Positions 8,647 to 16,909 of a stretch of 35,502 nucleotides of DNA are shown here, piece after piece. The translations under genes and the position numbers were made by a program. The notes under the pieces are model-generated. The model made no database searches, was not told the DNA's origin, and saw nothing but the letters and a program-made list of their open reading frames with translations. Within the stretch, counting starts at the first letter, position 1. Each line of letters starts with the position of its first letter. The stretch spans positions 1 to 35,502 of the forward strand of contig JANWJK010000095.1 of assembly GCA_025452005.1 (NCBI GenBank), given 5' to 3'. The DNA comes from Acetobacteraceae bacterium (lineage in GTDB: Bacteria > Pseudomonadota > Alphaproteobacteria > Acetobacterales > Acetobacteraceae).

Positions 8647-9744
8647 TCAGAAAAAGTCGCCGTATTTCAGATGGACGGACGTAGCGCTCGACTTCCACGC
8701 CATCGAGATGTGCTCGGTGCGTACCGGGTCCGGCAACACCTCGAACATGCGGATCAGGCGTTCGCCCCGCAGCTCCTGCTCCACCCCGCCGAGCAGCGCG
8801 GTGATATTGACCTCGCTGGCTTCGATCGCGCCGCAGTAGCTGAAATCGCTCGTATGATAGTCGGGGAAGTTGCACTGCTTCGTCGAGTGGACAATCCGCG
8901 GCCGTTCCACGATCCATTCAGCAGTGACGCCGGAAATGCTGGGGAATACTATGGACATATCGGGCAGCGTGACCGGCGGGGCGGTGCCGGTCACCGGCAT
9001 GAATTCACCACTGGTCAGGTTGACCATCAGGAAGACCACCGTCTGAGGATCCAAGGCAGTCAGGACACTCAGCACTTCGTCGCCGGGAGCGACCGTCAGT
9101 GGCATAGGCAAGGGAACCGTGCCGGTGTTGCCGCGCGCCCACCATTGCGTCCACGCCTCGGTGATCGGCGGACCGACGTCCTGCCGCGTGGACGCAGTCC
9201 CCATCTGGGGCAGCGACGAGTCGAGATAAAGTCGCTGACCGTCCAAACCGATCCAGTTGGAACAGACATATGGCAGATCCGGTGGCCCCTGGTACGGAGC
9301 GAGTGGGAGGTCGAGATGTTCCGGAGCCGTCCAGACCCCCCATATCTGCATGAGCTGCCGGTCCCGGTTCGCGGTGATGTAGGCGCCTGACCAGTTGGAA
9401 CTGGACTCGACGCGAGTCTCCTCGATCGGCATTTCGTCGACATGCCGATTGAGCATTCGGTAGCGGATGGCCTGCAGCAGGTCCTCCCTGAATTCAAAGG
9501 GAACGACTGTCACTTCCCTGGCGAACGCTCGGTCCCAGAGCTGCCGCAACAGCGGTTGCCGCTCGGGATCCGGTTTCGGTGGCAGTCCGAGGTCCAGCAG
9601 CTCCTGGGTCGAACGGTCCGACGGGTTGAAGGTACGCTGTTCGGGTGGTGGGAATGCCTTGAAGCGCTTTCGCAGGTCCTCGACGACGAAATCCGGAACG
9701 TATGGCTCTTGCCGCCGGTCAGCGTCCGCCCCACTCATTGCCAT
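8647..9744 (-). CDS. Putative G1-family (eqolisin-like) glutamic endopeptidase
   Basis: SSNWSGAYITANRDRQLMQIWGVWTAPE, CSNWIGLDGQRLYLDSSLPQMGTAS, ITEAWTQWW, LTVAPGDEVLSVLTALDPQTVVFLMVNLTSG, TAEWIVERP: order and spacing match the G1 fold with candidate catalytic Gln (LPQMGT) and Glu (AEWIVE). Start (9744 or 9738) overlaps the upstream gene's stop. Confidence 0.72.
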   Translation of the reverse strand: MAMSGADADRRQEPYVPDFVVEDLRKRFKAFPPPEQRTFNPSDRSTQELLDLGLPPKPDPERQPLLRQLWDRAFAREVTVVPFEFREDLLQAIRYRMLNRHVDEMPIEETRVESSSNWSGAYITANRDRQLMQIWGVWTAPEHLDLPLAPYQGPPDLPYVCSNWIGLDGQRLYLDSSLPQMGTASTRQDVGPPITEAWTQWWARGNTGTVPLPMPLTVAPGDEVLSVLTALDPQTVVFLMVNLTSGEFMPVTGTAPPVTLPDMSIVFPSISGVTAEWIVERPRIVHSTKQCNFPDYHTSDFSYCGAIEASEVNITALLGGVEQELRGERLIRMFEVLPDPVRTEHISMAWKSSATSVHLKYGDFF

Positions 9745-10697
9745 TCCCCCTGCGCCTTGCCGGCAGCATCCAGGAACGTCGGCGACGTGTTGAGCAATGG
9801 CATGATGCATATTGCGAACAGCACGCCTGCCAGGGTATCGCTGCGATAGTGGAGACCGGCGATTTCGCGATTGCGCGCGATGCGGTCGGCAAGCGTCCAC
9901 AGATCGTCGTTCATGACGGGCTGCTGCGGCAGCGGCGGCGCCGGAGGCGATGGCGCCGTCGGTCTCAGCACCTTGTCCATGCACAGCGCCATCAGGTGCG
10001 CCTGCGTCGAATGGCCACTCGGGAAGGACGCGTGCCCCGGCACCTCGATCGGGGGAAGCAGCGCCGGACACAACTGCGACGGTCGCGGGCGCCCGTACAG
10101 CGCCTTGAAGTACATCGCAACGAAAGTTCCGACGAGACTGGCGATGGCGAGTACCTTTGTCGTGTTCGGATAGGCCCCGGGACGGGCTGTCATCATGTTC
10201 AGGAAGTAACTGATGAATTCGTCGGACTGCGACAGGATTTCGGCAAGGGCGTCAGCGCGCTCGTTCATCGCCGCCCTGACGAGGTGTTCGATCTCCTCCT
10301 GTGCATGGGACAGCACTGTGGCGGCCGACCAATCCACCGTCGCGGGAGGCGTTGGCGGACCGGGTATCCAGGCCGGCCAGAGGGCGCTCGTGAGCGCGTT
10401 CGTCGCCGGATTGATCGTGTTCCACGCGGTCCCCGCGAACTCGTTCAACGCGCGCCACGCGTACCATTCGGCCGACCAGTTCAAATCGGGAAAGTTCTTT
10501 ATCTTGATGGCCGGCAGCCTGCCGATCATGACATCGGGAGTCGCCGTCAGGGGCTTCCTGTCGGGCGCGGTGACCAGCGGCAGGTTCACCCGATCGGCGA
10601 AGAACCAGCCTGAACTTACGCTGGTGGCATTGCCGCCGCCGCCGGAGTTGGCGCTGTTGCCGTCATTGCCGTCGTTGCCGTCGAAACTCGCAGGCAT
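9735..10697 (-). CDS. PAP2 / vanadium-dependent haloperoxidase superfamily protein
   Basis: KALYGRPRPSQLCPALLPPIEVPGHASFPSGHSTQAHLMAL ... RNREIAGLHYRSDTLAGVLFA: the three PAP2 signature blocks (KxxxxRPRP, PSGH, RxxxGxHxxxD). Confidence 0.88.
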   Translation of the reverse strand: MPASFDGNDGNDGNSANSGGGGNATSVSSGWFFADRVNLPLVTAPDRKPLTATPDVMIGRLPAIKIKNFPDLNWSAEWYAWRALNEFAGTAWNTINPATNALTSALWPAWIPGPPTPPATVDWSAATVLSHAQEEIEHLVRAAMNERADALAEILSQSDEFISYFLNMMTARPGAYPNTTKVLAIASLVGTFVAMYFKALYGRPRPSQLCPALLPPIEVPGHASFPSGHSTQAHLMALCMDKVLRPTAPSPPAPPLPQQPVMNDDLWTLADRIARNREIAGLHYRSDTLAGVLFAICIMPLLNTSPTFLDAAGKAQGEWQ

Positions 10698-10739
10698 GTC
10701 CAGTCTCCTGTGACTAAGGCGCGCACAATCGCGAGCCTT

Positions 10740-12578
10740 TCAGTCCGGCACCCCAGCCTGCCGGAGTCGATCGGCGAATTGATCACGGACCTCGCCGCGC
10801 AGCGGTGTTCGTGCGCGGAATGTTGCCAGTCGGAACGTCGGCACGAGCCTCATCAGGTGCTGTGCCATCTTGCGCGCCTCGTCGATCTCGCCGGCCGCGA
10901 CGAGGCTGGCGATCAGGGCGCGGAGATTCGAGGTATTGGCGCCCGCATGGGCCGCCGACATGCGACCCCACGCGATCGCGTCGGCGTAGCGCCCGCCGAG
11001 ATAGTACGATTGCGACAGGTAGTGCTCGAGCCAGAAGCTGTCGGCACCGATCGGCGACAGCCGCACCGCACGTTCGGTCCGCGCGATCGCGGTCGCCACA
11101 TCGCCCAGATAGCCGCTGGTGAGACCGCTATAGGCCCAGGCCCACGCACAGCTCGGGCCAGCCGCCATGGCGCGTTCAAGATATTCCCGCGCGACGTCGT
11201 AGTCCTTCAACAGGTACGACTGGAGATGCCCGTAGATCGCCAGCCCCAACGCGTCGTTGCGGTCGCGCTCGATCGCCATTCGCGCGGCGTTGGCTGCCAT
11301 CGTGCGGTCCGCCATCTCATCGGCGGACCAGCCTTGGCCGATCCATCGCATGCGCAGCGATGCCATGTGCGAGTAGGCCGTCGCATAATCGGGGTCGTGC
11401 GCGATCGCCTGCTCGAGCAGTTCACGCGCCTGCTCGATCGAGGATCGATCCATGCGGTAGAACCGATCCAGCGCCTGAAGGGTGAGGTCATAGGCTGTCA
11501 TGTTGTCGGGATGCTTGCGCAGCGCGCGATCGAGTTCGCGCTCGCGCAACTCCGGCGCGATGGCGGTCGCCACGCGAAGCGCGATCCGGTCCTGCAGGTC
11601 GAACAGTTCGGTGAGCTCACCATCGAAGCGATCGGCCCAGATGACGTTGCCGGTCGGCGATTCGCTCAGCTCGACTGCGATCCGCAGCGCGTTCCCGGAA
11701 CGGCGGACGCTGCCGTGCAGCACATAGCGGACATCGAGTTCGTGGCCGACGCGGCGTACATCCAGCGGCATGCGCGCGAAGCCGATCGTCGAGCTGCGCG
11801 CGATCACCAGTAGATCCTTCAGCCCGCCGAGTGCGCGGATGATGTCGTCGATCATTCCTTCGGCGAAGTAGGCGTCGGATTGGTCCTTTTGCAGCGTACG
11901 GAACGGCAGCACCGCCAGCGATGGCCGATATTCGCCGGCATCCTCGGCCGTGGTTGCGCCGGGAAGGCTCTGGCGCGGCAGCGCCGGCATGTTGATCCAC
12001 GACGAGCAGGCCGATGCGGGAATCGCATAGGCCATGATCGGGTCGCGAATGTTCTTCAGCCGTTGCTCGCCGACCGGCTTGTAGGAGGCCGAAACGGTGC
12101 GGCGTACCTGCTCGAAGACCGCCGCGGACATGGTGACGCCACCCGGCTCGGCCAGCGCCTCGAGGCGCGCGGCGACGTTGATCGTCGTGCCGCCGCGGCG
12201 ATTCTCCTGCACCATGATCTCGCCCGAGTGGAGCCCGATGCGGAAGGTGATCCGTTCCTCGGGCGACAACCTTGCGTTGCGCCGCGCCGTATCGGCCTGC
12301 ACCCGCAACGCGCATTTCAGTGCCTCGACCGCGCTGGGAAACTCCGCCAGCACGCCGTCGCCGGCAACGTTGAATACCAACCCGTGCGCACGCTCGATTT
12401 CGCGGACGACCCTGTCGCACTCGGCGCCAACGCGCTTATAGGTGTCCTCCTCGGCGCGTACCATGAGCGCGCTGTAGCCCACGATGTCGGCGCCGAGCAC
12501 CGCGGCGAGCCGACGTTGGATCCGGCCTTTCCGCCCGGTGCGTCCACGAACCGATGACTGCTGATCCCCTGGGAGCAT
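10740..12578 (-). CDS. Class III adenylate/guanylate cyclase with TolB-like middle region and TPR C-terminus
   Basis: RRLAAVLGADIVGYSALMVRAEEDTYKRV ... GLVFNVAGDGVLAEFPS ... RIGLHSGEIM ... GTTINVAARLEALAEPGGVTMSAAV; then SLAVLPFRTLQKDQSDAYFAEGMIDDII...; then TPR-like repeats. Start placed at Met 12578. Confidence 0.92.
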   Translation of the reverse strand: MLPGDQQSSVRGRTGRKGRIQRRLAAVLGADIVGYSALMVRAEEDTYKRVGAECDRVVREIERAHGLVFNVAGDGVLAEFPSAVEALKCALRVQADTARRNARLSPEERITFRIGLHSGEIMVQENRRGGTTINVAARLEALAEPGGVTMSAAVFEQVRRTVSASYKPVGEQRLKNIRDPIMAYAIPASACSSWINMPALPRQSLPGATTAEDAGEYRPSLAVLPFRTLQKDQSDAYFAEGMIDDIIRALGGLKDLLVIARSSTIGFARMPLDVRRVGHELDVRYVLHGSVRRSGNALRIAVELSESPTGNVIWADRFDGELTELFDLQDRIALRVATAIAPELRERELDRALRKHPDNMTAYDLTLQALDRFYRMDRSSIEQARELLEQAIAHDPDYATAYSHMASLRMRWIGQGWSADEMADRTMAANAARMAIERDRNDALGLAIYGHLQSYLLKDYDVAREYLERAMAAGPSCAWAWAYSGLTSGYLGDVATAIARTERAVRLSPIGADSFWLEHYLSQSYYLGGRYADAIAWGRMSAAHAGANTSNLRALIASLVAAGEIDEARKMAQHLMRLVPTFRLATFRARTPLRGEVRDQFADRLRQAGVPD

Positions 12579-12860
12579 GAGCTTTCCGGTGGTGACGCCC
12601 AAGGAATGTACAATGCTCGCCGACGTCGCCGGTGCTGGCGACGAACGCGCGGACATTGCTGGGCGTATTTTTTCCAGGAGCAGCATAGGTCACGATTGCT
12701 TGTCCACGCAACGCATCGAAGTGCGACCGCCTCACGGCGGCATCAAGGGTTCTTGCACGGCATGATGGGAGCGAATGTGAATGGACTCACACGAGAGAGA
12801 ACGAAACGGCTTCCGAATCAGGACGATCGGGTGAACGTGTGAAGCTCTCCCGTCGCCGCT

Positions 12861-12926
12861 GTCATTGCGAGCGAAGCGAAGCAATCCCCATGGGGATTGC
12901 CGCGTCGCTGCGCTCCTCGCAATGAC
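12861..12926. repeat. Dispersed-type palindromic intergenic repeat (GTCATTGCGAG...GCAATCCCCATGGGGATTGC...CTCGCAATGAC)
   Basis: Perfect 20-bp palindrome GCAATCCCCATGGGGATTGC at 12881-12900 flanked by perfect 11-bp arms 12861-12871/12916-12926. Confidence 0.88.
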
Positions 12927-13026
12927 AGGACAAGCGACGGCCTACCGTGGCATGCCGGACGGAAAGCAGGCATTAATGCCATCGTGCCACCATGCCGCCG
13001 GACAACGCAGCCGGCGGAGGCTTGCG

Positions 13027-13896
13027 ATGAGCGGCATCATCGGTGGCATCGACTATAACCTGCTCTTCTCCGGACGCTCGGCAACGTCCGACATCGCCAG
13101 TTCCATCCTTGGCGCGCTGTATGGCGGCGGCAACGCCGCTGCCTCGACCGCGGTCTCCACCGGCAATCCGCTCACCGACCTCAAGCTCGCCCAGGCGAAC
13201 GAGGCCAAGGGTGTCGCCCAGGAAGGGAAAACCCCGCAGGTGCAACGCGATATCACGGCATTCCAGTCCGGGGTGGCCAAGGCCAAGGATATCCAGGCTG
13301 CGCTCGCCAATCCCAATGTGATGAAGGTGCTGCTGACCGCCAACAACCTGTCGCGCTACATCCAGTATCCGGCGCTGGCGCAGAAGGCGCTGCTATCGGA
13401 CCCCGGCCAGAGCGACTCTCTCGTCAACAAACTCGCCGACCCCAGCCTGCTGAGCACCGCCAAGACATTCGCCTTCGCCACAAAGGGATTGGCGGCGCTG
13501 CAAAATCCGCAGGTCGTCGCCGCGCTCGCCAATGGCTACAGCGAGGTGCTGTGGCGGCAGTCGCTGGAAAAGGCAACGCCAGGCCTGTCGAACGCGCTGG
13601 CGTTTCTCGGCCAGGCGAGCTCGATCAAGTCGGCGTACGATATCCTCGGCAACTCGGTGAATCGCAGCGTCGTCCTGACCGCACTCGGCATCCCGCAGGA
13701 AGTGGCCTTCCAGGAACTCACAGCCCAGGTGCAGGCGGTGTCATCGCGTGTCGACGTGGCCAAGTTCAAGGATCCGAAGTTCGTCACGAACCTCACCGAC
13801 CAGTACCTGCTCATCATGCAGCAGCAGTCGCGATCCGCGGGCAGCGGGACCGATCTGACCGCGCTGGCAGTGCAGGGGCACGGACTGATGGCGTAG
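13027..13896 (+). CDS. DUF1217-like protein (family often linked to alphaproteobacterial flagellar loci)
   Basis: RBS-like GGAGG before ATG 13027; DIQAALANPNVMKVLLTANNLSRYIQYPALAQKALLSDPGQSDSLVNKLADPSLLSTAKTFAFATKGL ... ILGNSVNRSVVLTALGIPQEVAFQELTAQVQAVSSRVD resembles DUF1217. Confidence 0.65.
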   Translation: MSGIIGGIDYNLLFSGRSATSDIASSILGALYGGGNAAASTAVSTGNPLTDLKLAQANEAKGVAQEGKTPQVQRDITAFQSGVAKAKDIQAALANPNVMKVLLTANNLSRYIQYPALAQKALLSDPGQSDSLVNKLADPSLLSTAKTFAFATKGLAALQNPQVVAALANGYSEVLWRQSLEKATPGLSNALAFLGQASSIKSAYDILGNSVNRSVVLTALGIPQEVAFQELTAQVQAVSSRVDVAKFKDPKFVTNLTDQYLLIMQQQSRSAGSGTDLTALAVQGHGLMA

Positions 13897-13914
13897 CGCC
13901 GGCCGCGGCCTGCG

Positions 13915-14283
13915 TTATCCCGCCTCGCGCAGCACCTCGGTCTTCACCGCCAGCACCTCGCCAAGCCACATCGCGTTCACCGTGTGGTCGTCGCGTGGGC
14001 GTCCCGACTGCGGATGCACCAGCACGGTCAGCCCCATGCGGTTCATCATGATGAACGGCACCAGCGTGGGGAACAGATCCGGCGCGAAGGCGATCTGATA
14101 CATCGCCTGCACATGCGGACCCACCTCCTCGTCGTGCCAGCTTCCCATGCGCATCTGCCCGGCGAAGCGCTCCTCCACCCATTGGCGCAGCAGCGCGGCG
14201 CGTTCCTTGGTGGACGGGTCGTAGTAGACGTGTACGTGGTAGTCCTTGATCGCGCCTACGTCCTTCGGTGCGGCCTGCATCAT
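13915..14283 (-). CDS. DOPA 4,5-dioxygenase family protein
   Basis: AIKDYHVHVYYDPSTKERAALLRQWVEERF...MGSWHDEEVGPHVQAMYQIAFAPDLFPTLVPFIMMNRMGLTVLVHPQSGRPRDDH; YHxHxYYD and LVHP.. motifs. Overlaps upstream thiolase stop by 4 nt. Confidence 0.88.
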   Translation of the reverse strand: MMQAAPKDVGAIKDYHVHVYYDPSTKERAALLRQWVEERFAGQMRMGSWHDEEVGPHVQAMYQIAFAPDLFPTLVPFIMMNRMGLTVLVHPQSGRPRDDHTVNAMWLGEVLAVKTEVLREAG

Positions 14284-15449
14284 CGAACACCCTCCAGAAT
14301 CGATACGTAGTTCGCCACCGCGGCACCGCCCATGTTGAACACGCCAGCGATGTCCGCCTTCGGCAACTGCATCGCGCCCGCCTGGCCGGTGAGCTGCATG
14401 GCCGTGACGGCGTGCATCGATACGCCGGTGGCACCGATCGGATGGCCCTTCGCCTTCAGTCCCCCCGACGGGTTCACCGGCAGCCGGCCGTTCTTCGCCG
14501 TCCAGCCTTCCAACACCGCGCGCGCACCCTGGCCTGGGGCGGTCAGCCCCATTGCCTCGTATTCCAACAGCTCGGCGATGGTGAAACAGTCGTGCGATTC
14601 GACGAACGACAACTCGTCCAGTTTCACGTCCGCCGCATCGAGCGCCCGCCGCCATGCCTCGGCGGCACCCTCGAACTGCGTGATGTCGCGCCGGGAGATC
14701 GGCAGGAAATCGTTCACCTGGACCGCGGCGCGGAACCGCACCGCCTTGCCCATCGAGCGCGCCGTCACCTCGTCCGTCATCACCAGCGCCGCGGCGCCAT
14801 CGGACACCAGCGAGCAGTCGGTGCGCTTCAGCGGCGGCGCCACATAGGGGTTCTTCTCGCTGACGTGGCGGCAGAACTCGTAGCCCAGGTCCTTGCGCAT
14901 CTGCGCATACGGATTGTCCACGCCGTTCCTGTGGTTCTTCGCCGCGATCGCCGCCAGGGCATCGGACTGGTCGCCGTAGCGCTGGAAATACCGCTCCGCG
15001 ATCCGTCCGAACACACCGGCGAAGCCGGCGGGGATGTCGGCCTCCTCCTTCTGGTAGCTCGCCTTCAGCAGGATGTCGCCGACCTGCGCGCCTTGTGTCG
15101 CGGTCATCTTCTCGACGCCGATCACCAACGCGAACCGCCCGCGTCCCGCCGCCAGGAAGTCGCGCGCGCCATGCACCGCGGCAGAGCCGGACGCGCAGGC
15201 GTTCTCATACCGGGTGATCGGCCGGAACCGCAGTTCCGGCACGTGCTGGAGCACCAGCGAGGCGGGAAAGTCCTGCGCGGAGAACCCGTTGTTGAACAGG
15301 CTGACGAAGCCTGCCTCCACCTCGGCAGCCGAGATGCCGGCGTCATCGATTGCGGCGCGGGCGACGCGGCCGACCAACGCCTCGATGTCGGGATCGTCCA
15401 ACTTGCCGAACGGCGAGTGCGCCCAGCCGACGATGCAGGCTTCGGTCAT
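14280..15449 (-). CDS. Thiolase-family protein (acetyl-CoA acyltransferase / SCP2-like)
   Basis: MTEACIVGWAHSPFGKLDDPDIEALVGRVARAAIDDAG ... RYENACASGSAAVHGARDFLA (nucleophile Cys) ... VNPSGGLKAKGHPIGATGVSM. Confidence 0.92.
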   Translation of the reverse strand: MTEACIVGWAHSPFGKLDDPDIEALVGRVARAAIDDAGISAAEVEAGFVSLFNNGFSAQDFPASLVLQHVPELRFRPITRYENACASGSAAVHGARDFLAAGRGRFALVIGVEKMTATQGAQVGDILLKASYQKEEADIPAGFAGVFGRIAERYFQRYGDQSDALAAIAAKNHRNGVDNPYAQMRKDLGYEFCRHVSEKNPYVAPPLKRTDCSLVSDGAAALVMTDEVTARSMGKAVRFRAAVQVNDFLPISRRDITQFEGAAEAWRRALDAADVKLDELSFVESHDCFTIAELLEYEAMGLTAPGQGARAVLEGWTAKNGRLPVNPSGGLKAKGHPIGATGVSMHAVTAMQLTGQAGAMQLPKADIAGVFNMGGAAVANYVSILEGVR

Positions 15450-15518
15450 GCGGGGAACCTCCTGGTCTGCCGCCGGAAACCTAGCCGATCGCCCCGCGGT
15501 TGGCGACACGACAGCCCG

Positions 15519-16268
15519 CTATCTGGCGACGACGATCCGGTAGAGCACCGCGTTCGGGTGCTCGGGCGTACCGGCACTCACCCGCTCGACCCGCACCGCA
15601 GGGCTCACGCCGGGAGGGTAGATGAGGCGCCCCGCGCTCGGCGCACTTCTGACCGCGGGTCCGCCCGGCCCGGGCCGGTCGAAGAATGCATGGTCGCGGA
15701 CCACGGCGATGGGCACCTGATTGCCGAAATTGGTCAGGCTTGCGGGCACCTCGCCGGCCGCCGCACGGCGGGCGACGATCCGCGGATTCTGGAAAAACGT
15801 CGCGCCCTCGGTCGGATCCGGCAATCGCCCCTGCTGTATCAGGTTGACGATGGTCGCGATGGTTGCGGACTGCGTGGCCGACAGCGGCGGCAGATTGCGC
15901 CATTGCCCGCCCGCGCGGCCGACCGGCTCGAACTGACCCGGGCTTTCGATCGCGACCCTGACGGTGGAACCGAAGCGGCCAGAAACCACTCGGTTCAGCA
16001 CCGCGTATATGACGGCCGCCAAGCCCTCCTCCCCCTGATTGCCCGCCTCGGCATACGCCACGCGGCCAAGGGCGTCCCGATCCTCCGCGCTCAGCAGCAC
16101 CGAACACAACGGCGAGGTGCAACTCGGCGAGGCAGCGGCTCCGCGCGCTGTCCCCGCCGGAACGCTGTCGGCGAGTGCCCATCCGGGAAGCAGCGACAGG
16201 CCGCCCGAAAGTCCGAGCAGCAATCGAAACACGACACGCGAAGCCTTCGACTGCCGGCGCGGCTTCAT
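15519..16268 (-). CDS. Cell wall hydrolase, SleB-like (hydrolase_2) domain
   Basis: Signal-like N-terminus; ALGRVAYAEAGNQGEEGLAAVIYAVLNRVVSGRFGSTVRVAIESPGQFEPV typical of SleB-like hydrolases. Confidence 0.86.
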   Translation of the reverse strand: MKPRRQSKASRVVFRLLLGLSGGLSLLPGWALADSVPAGTARGAAASPSCTSPLCSVLLSAEDRDALGRVAYAEAGNQGEEGLAAVIYAVLNRVVSGRFGSTVRVAIESPGQFEPVGRAGGQWRNLPPLSATQSATIATIVNLIQQGRLPDPTEGATFFQNPRIVARRAAAGEVPASLTNFGNQVPIAVVRDHAFFDRPGPGGPAVRSAPSAGRLIYPPGVSPAVRVERVSAGTPEHPNAVLYRIVVAR

Positions 16269-16411
16269 GAGCGCTCCCTTTCGGCAAAGCTTTCCGGATC
16301 GATTACGCATGAACGCGAGCCGGTTCAAGGAGCGGGCAACTCTGCACGCGGTCGCCTTGCTCATTGGGGCGCTATCCGGCGATCATCGCTGCCGCGAACA
16401 GGGAGCCCACC

Positions 16412-16909
16412 ATGGCAGCATTTCGGTTTCACGCCTCGGCATTGCTCGTGCTGCTGATCCCTCTGGTGCTCGGCGTGGCTGCGGGAAGCGCGAGCGCGCA
16501 GCAGCCGACCCAGCCGCAGGCAGACGCGATCCGTCAGTCGTGCCGCTCCGACTACCAGGCGCATTGCGCGAGCGTGCCGACCGGCGGCAGTGCCGCCCTG
16601 CAATGCTTGCAGCAGAACCTTGCCGTTCTGTCGTCGGCCTGCCGAACGGCGGTGAGCGCGACCGAGGGCTCGGGTGCGTCGTACCCGCCGGCAGCCGCAT
16701 CGCAGGGCGGCCCTGCGCCGACCGCGCGACCCTCGATGACGCCGCGTCAGCAGGCCATGATGATGCGCAACGCCTGCGGCGGTGATTTCCGCACCCATTG
16801 CCGAGGTGTGGCCCTGGGCGGGGGCAGGGCACTGGCGTGCCTGGCAGATCATAGTGAGAGCCTCTCGGCGCCATGCCGAGAGGCGCTGGCCGCGGCGCGC
16901 GGACGGTAA
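16412..16909 (+). CDS. Secreted cysteine-rich repeat protein (GLG1-like Cys-rich repeats)
   Basis: Signal peptide MAAFRFHASALLVLLIPLVLGVAAGSASAQ; two repeats IRQSCRSDYQAHCASVPTGGSAALQCLQQNLAVLSSACRTAV and MRNACGGDFRTHCRGVALGGGRALACLADHSESLSAPCREAL. Confidence 0.8.
   Translation: MAAFRFHASALLVLLIPLVLGVAAGSASAQQPTQPQADAIRQSCRSDYQAHCASVPTGGSAALQCLQQNLAVLSSACRTAVSATEGSGASYPPAAASQGGPAPTARPSMTPRQQAMMMRNACGGDFRTHCRGVALGGGRALACLADHSESLSAPCREALAAARGR

Noticed and set aside
12865-13026. N-terminal extension of the DUF1217-like ORF (MRAKRSNPHGDCRVAALLAMT...)
   Set aside because: This segment is translation of the palindromic intergenic repeat; the RBS and ATG at 13027 are a better start.
14268-16457. 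729-aa plus-strand ORF opposite thiolase and SleB-like genes
   Set aside because: Low-information Arg/His-rich shadow; both minus-strand genes have clear family motifs.
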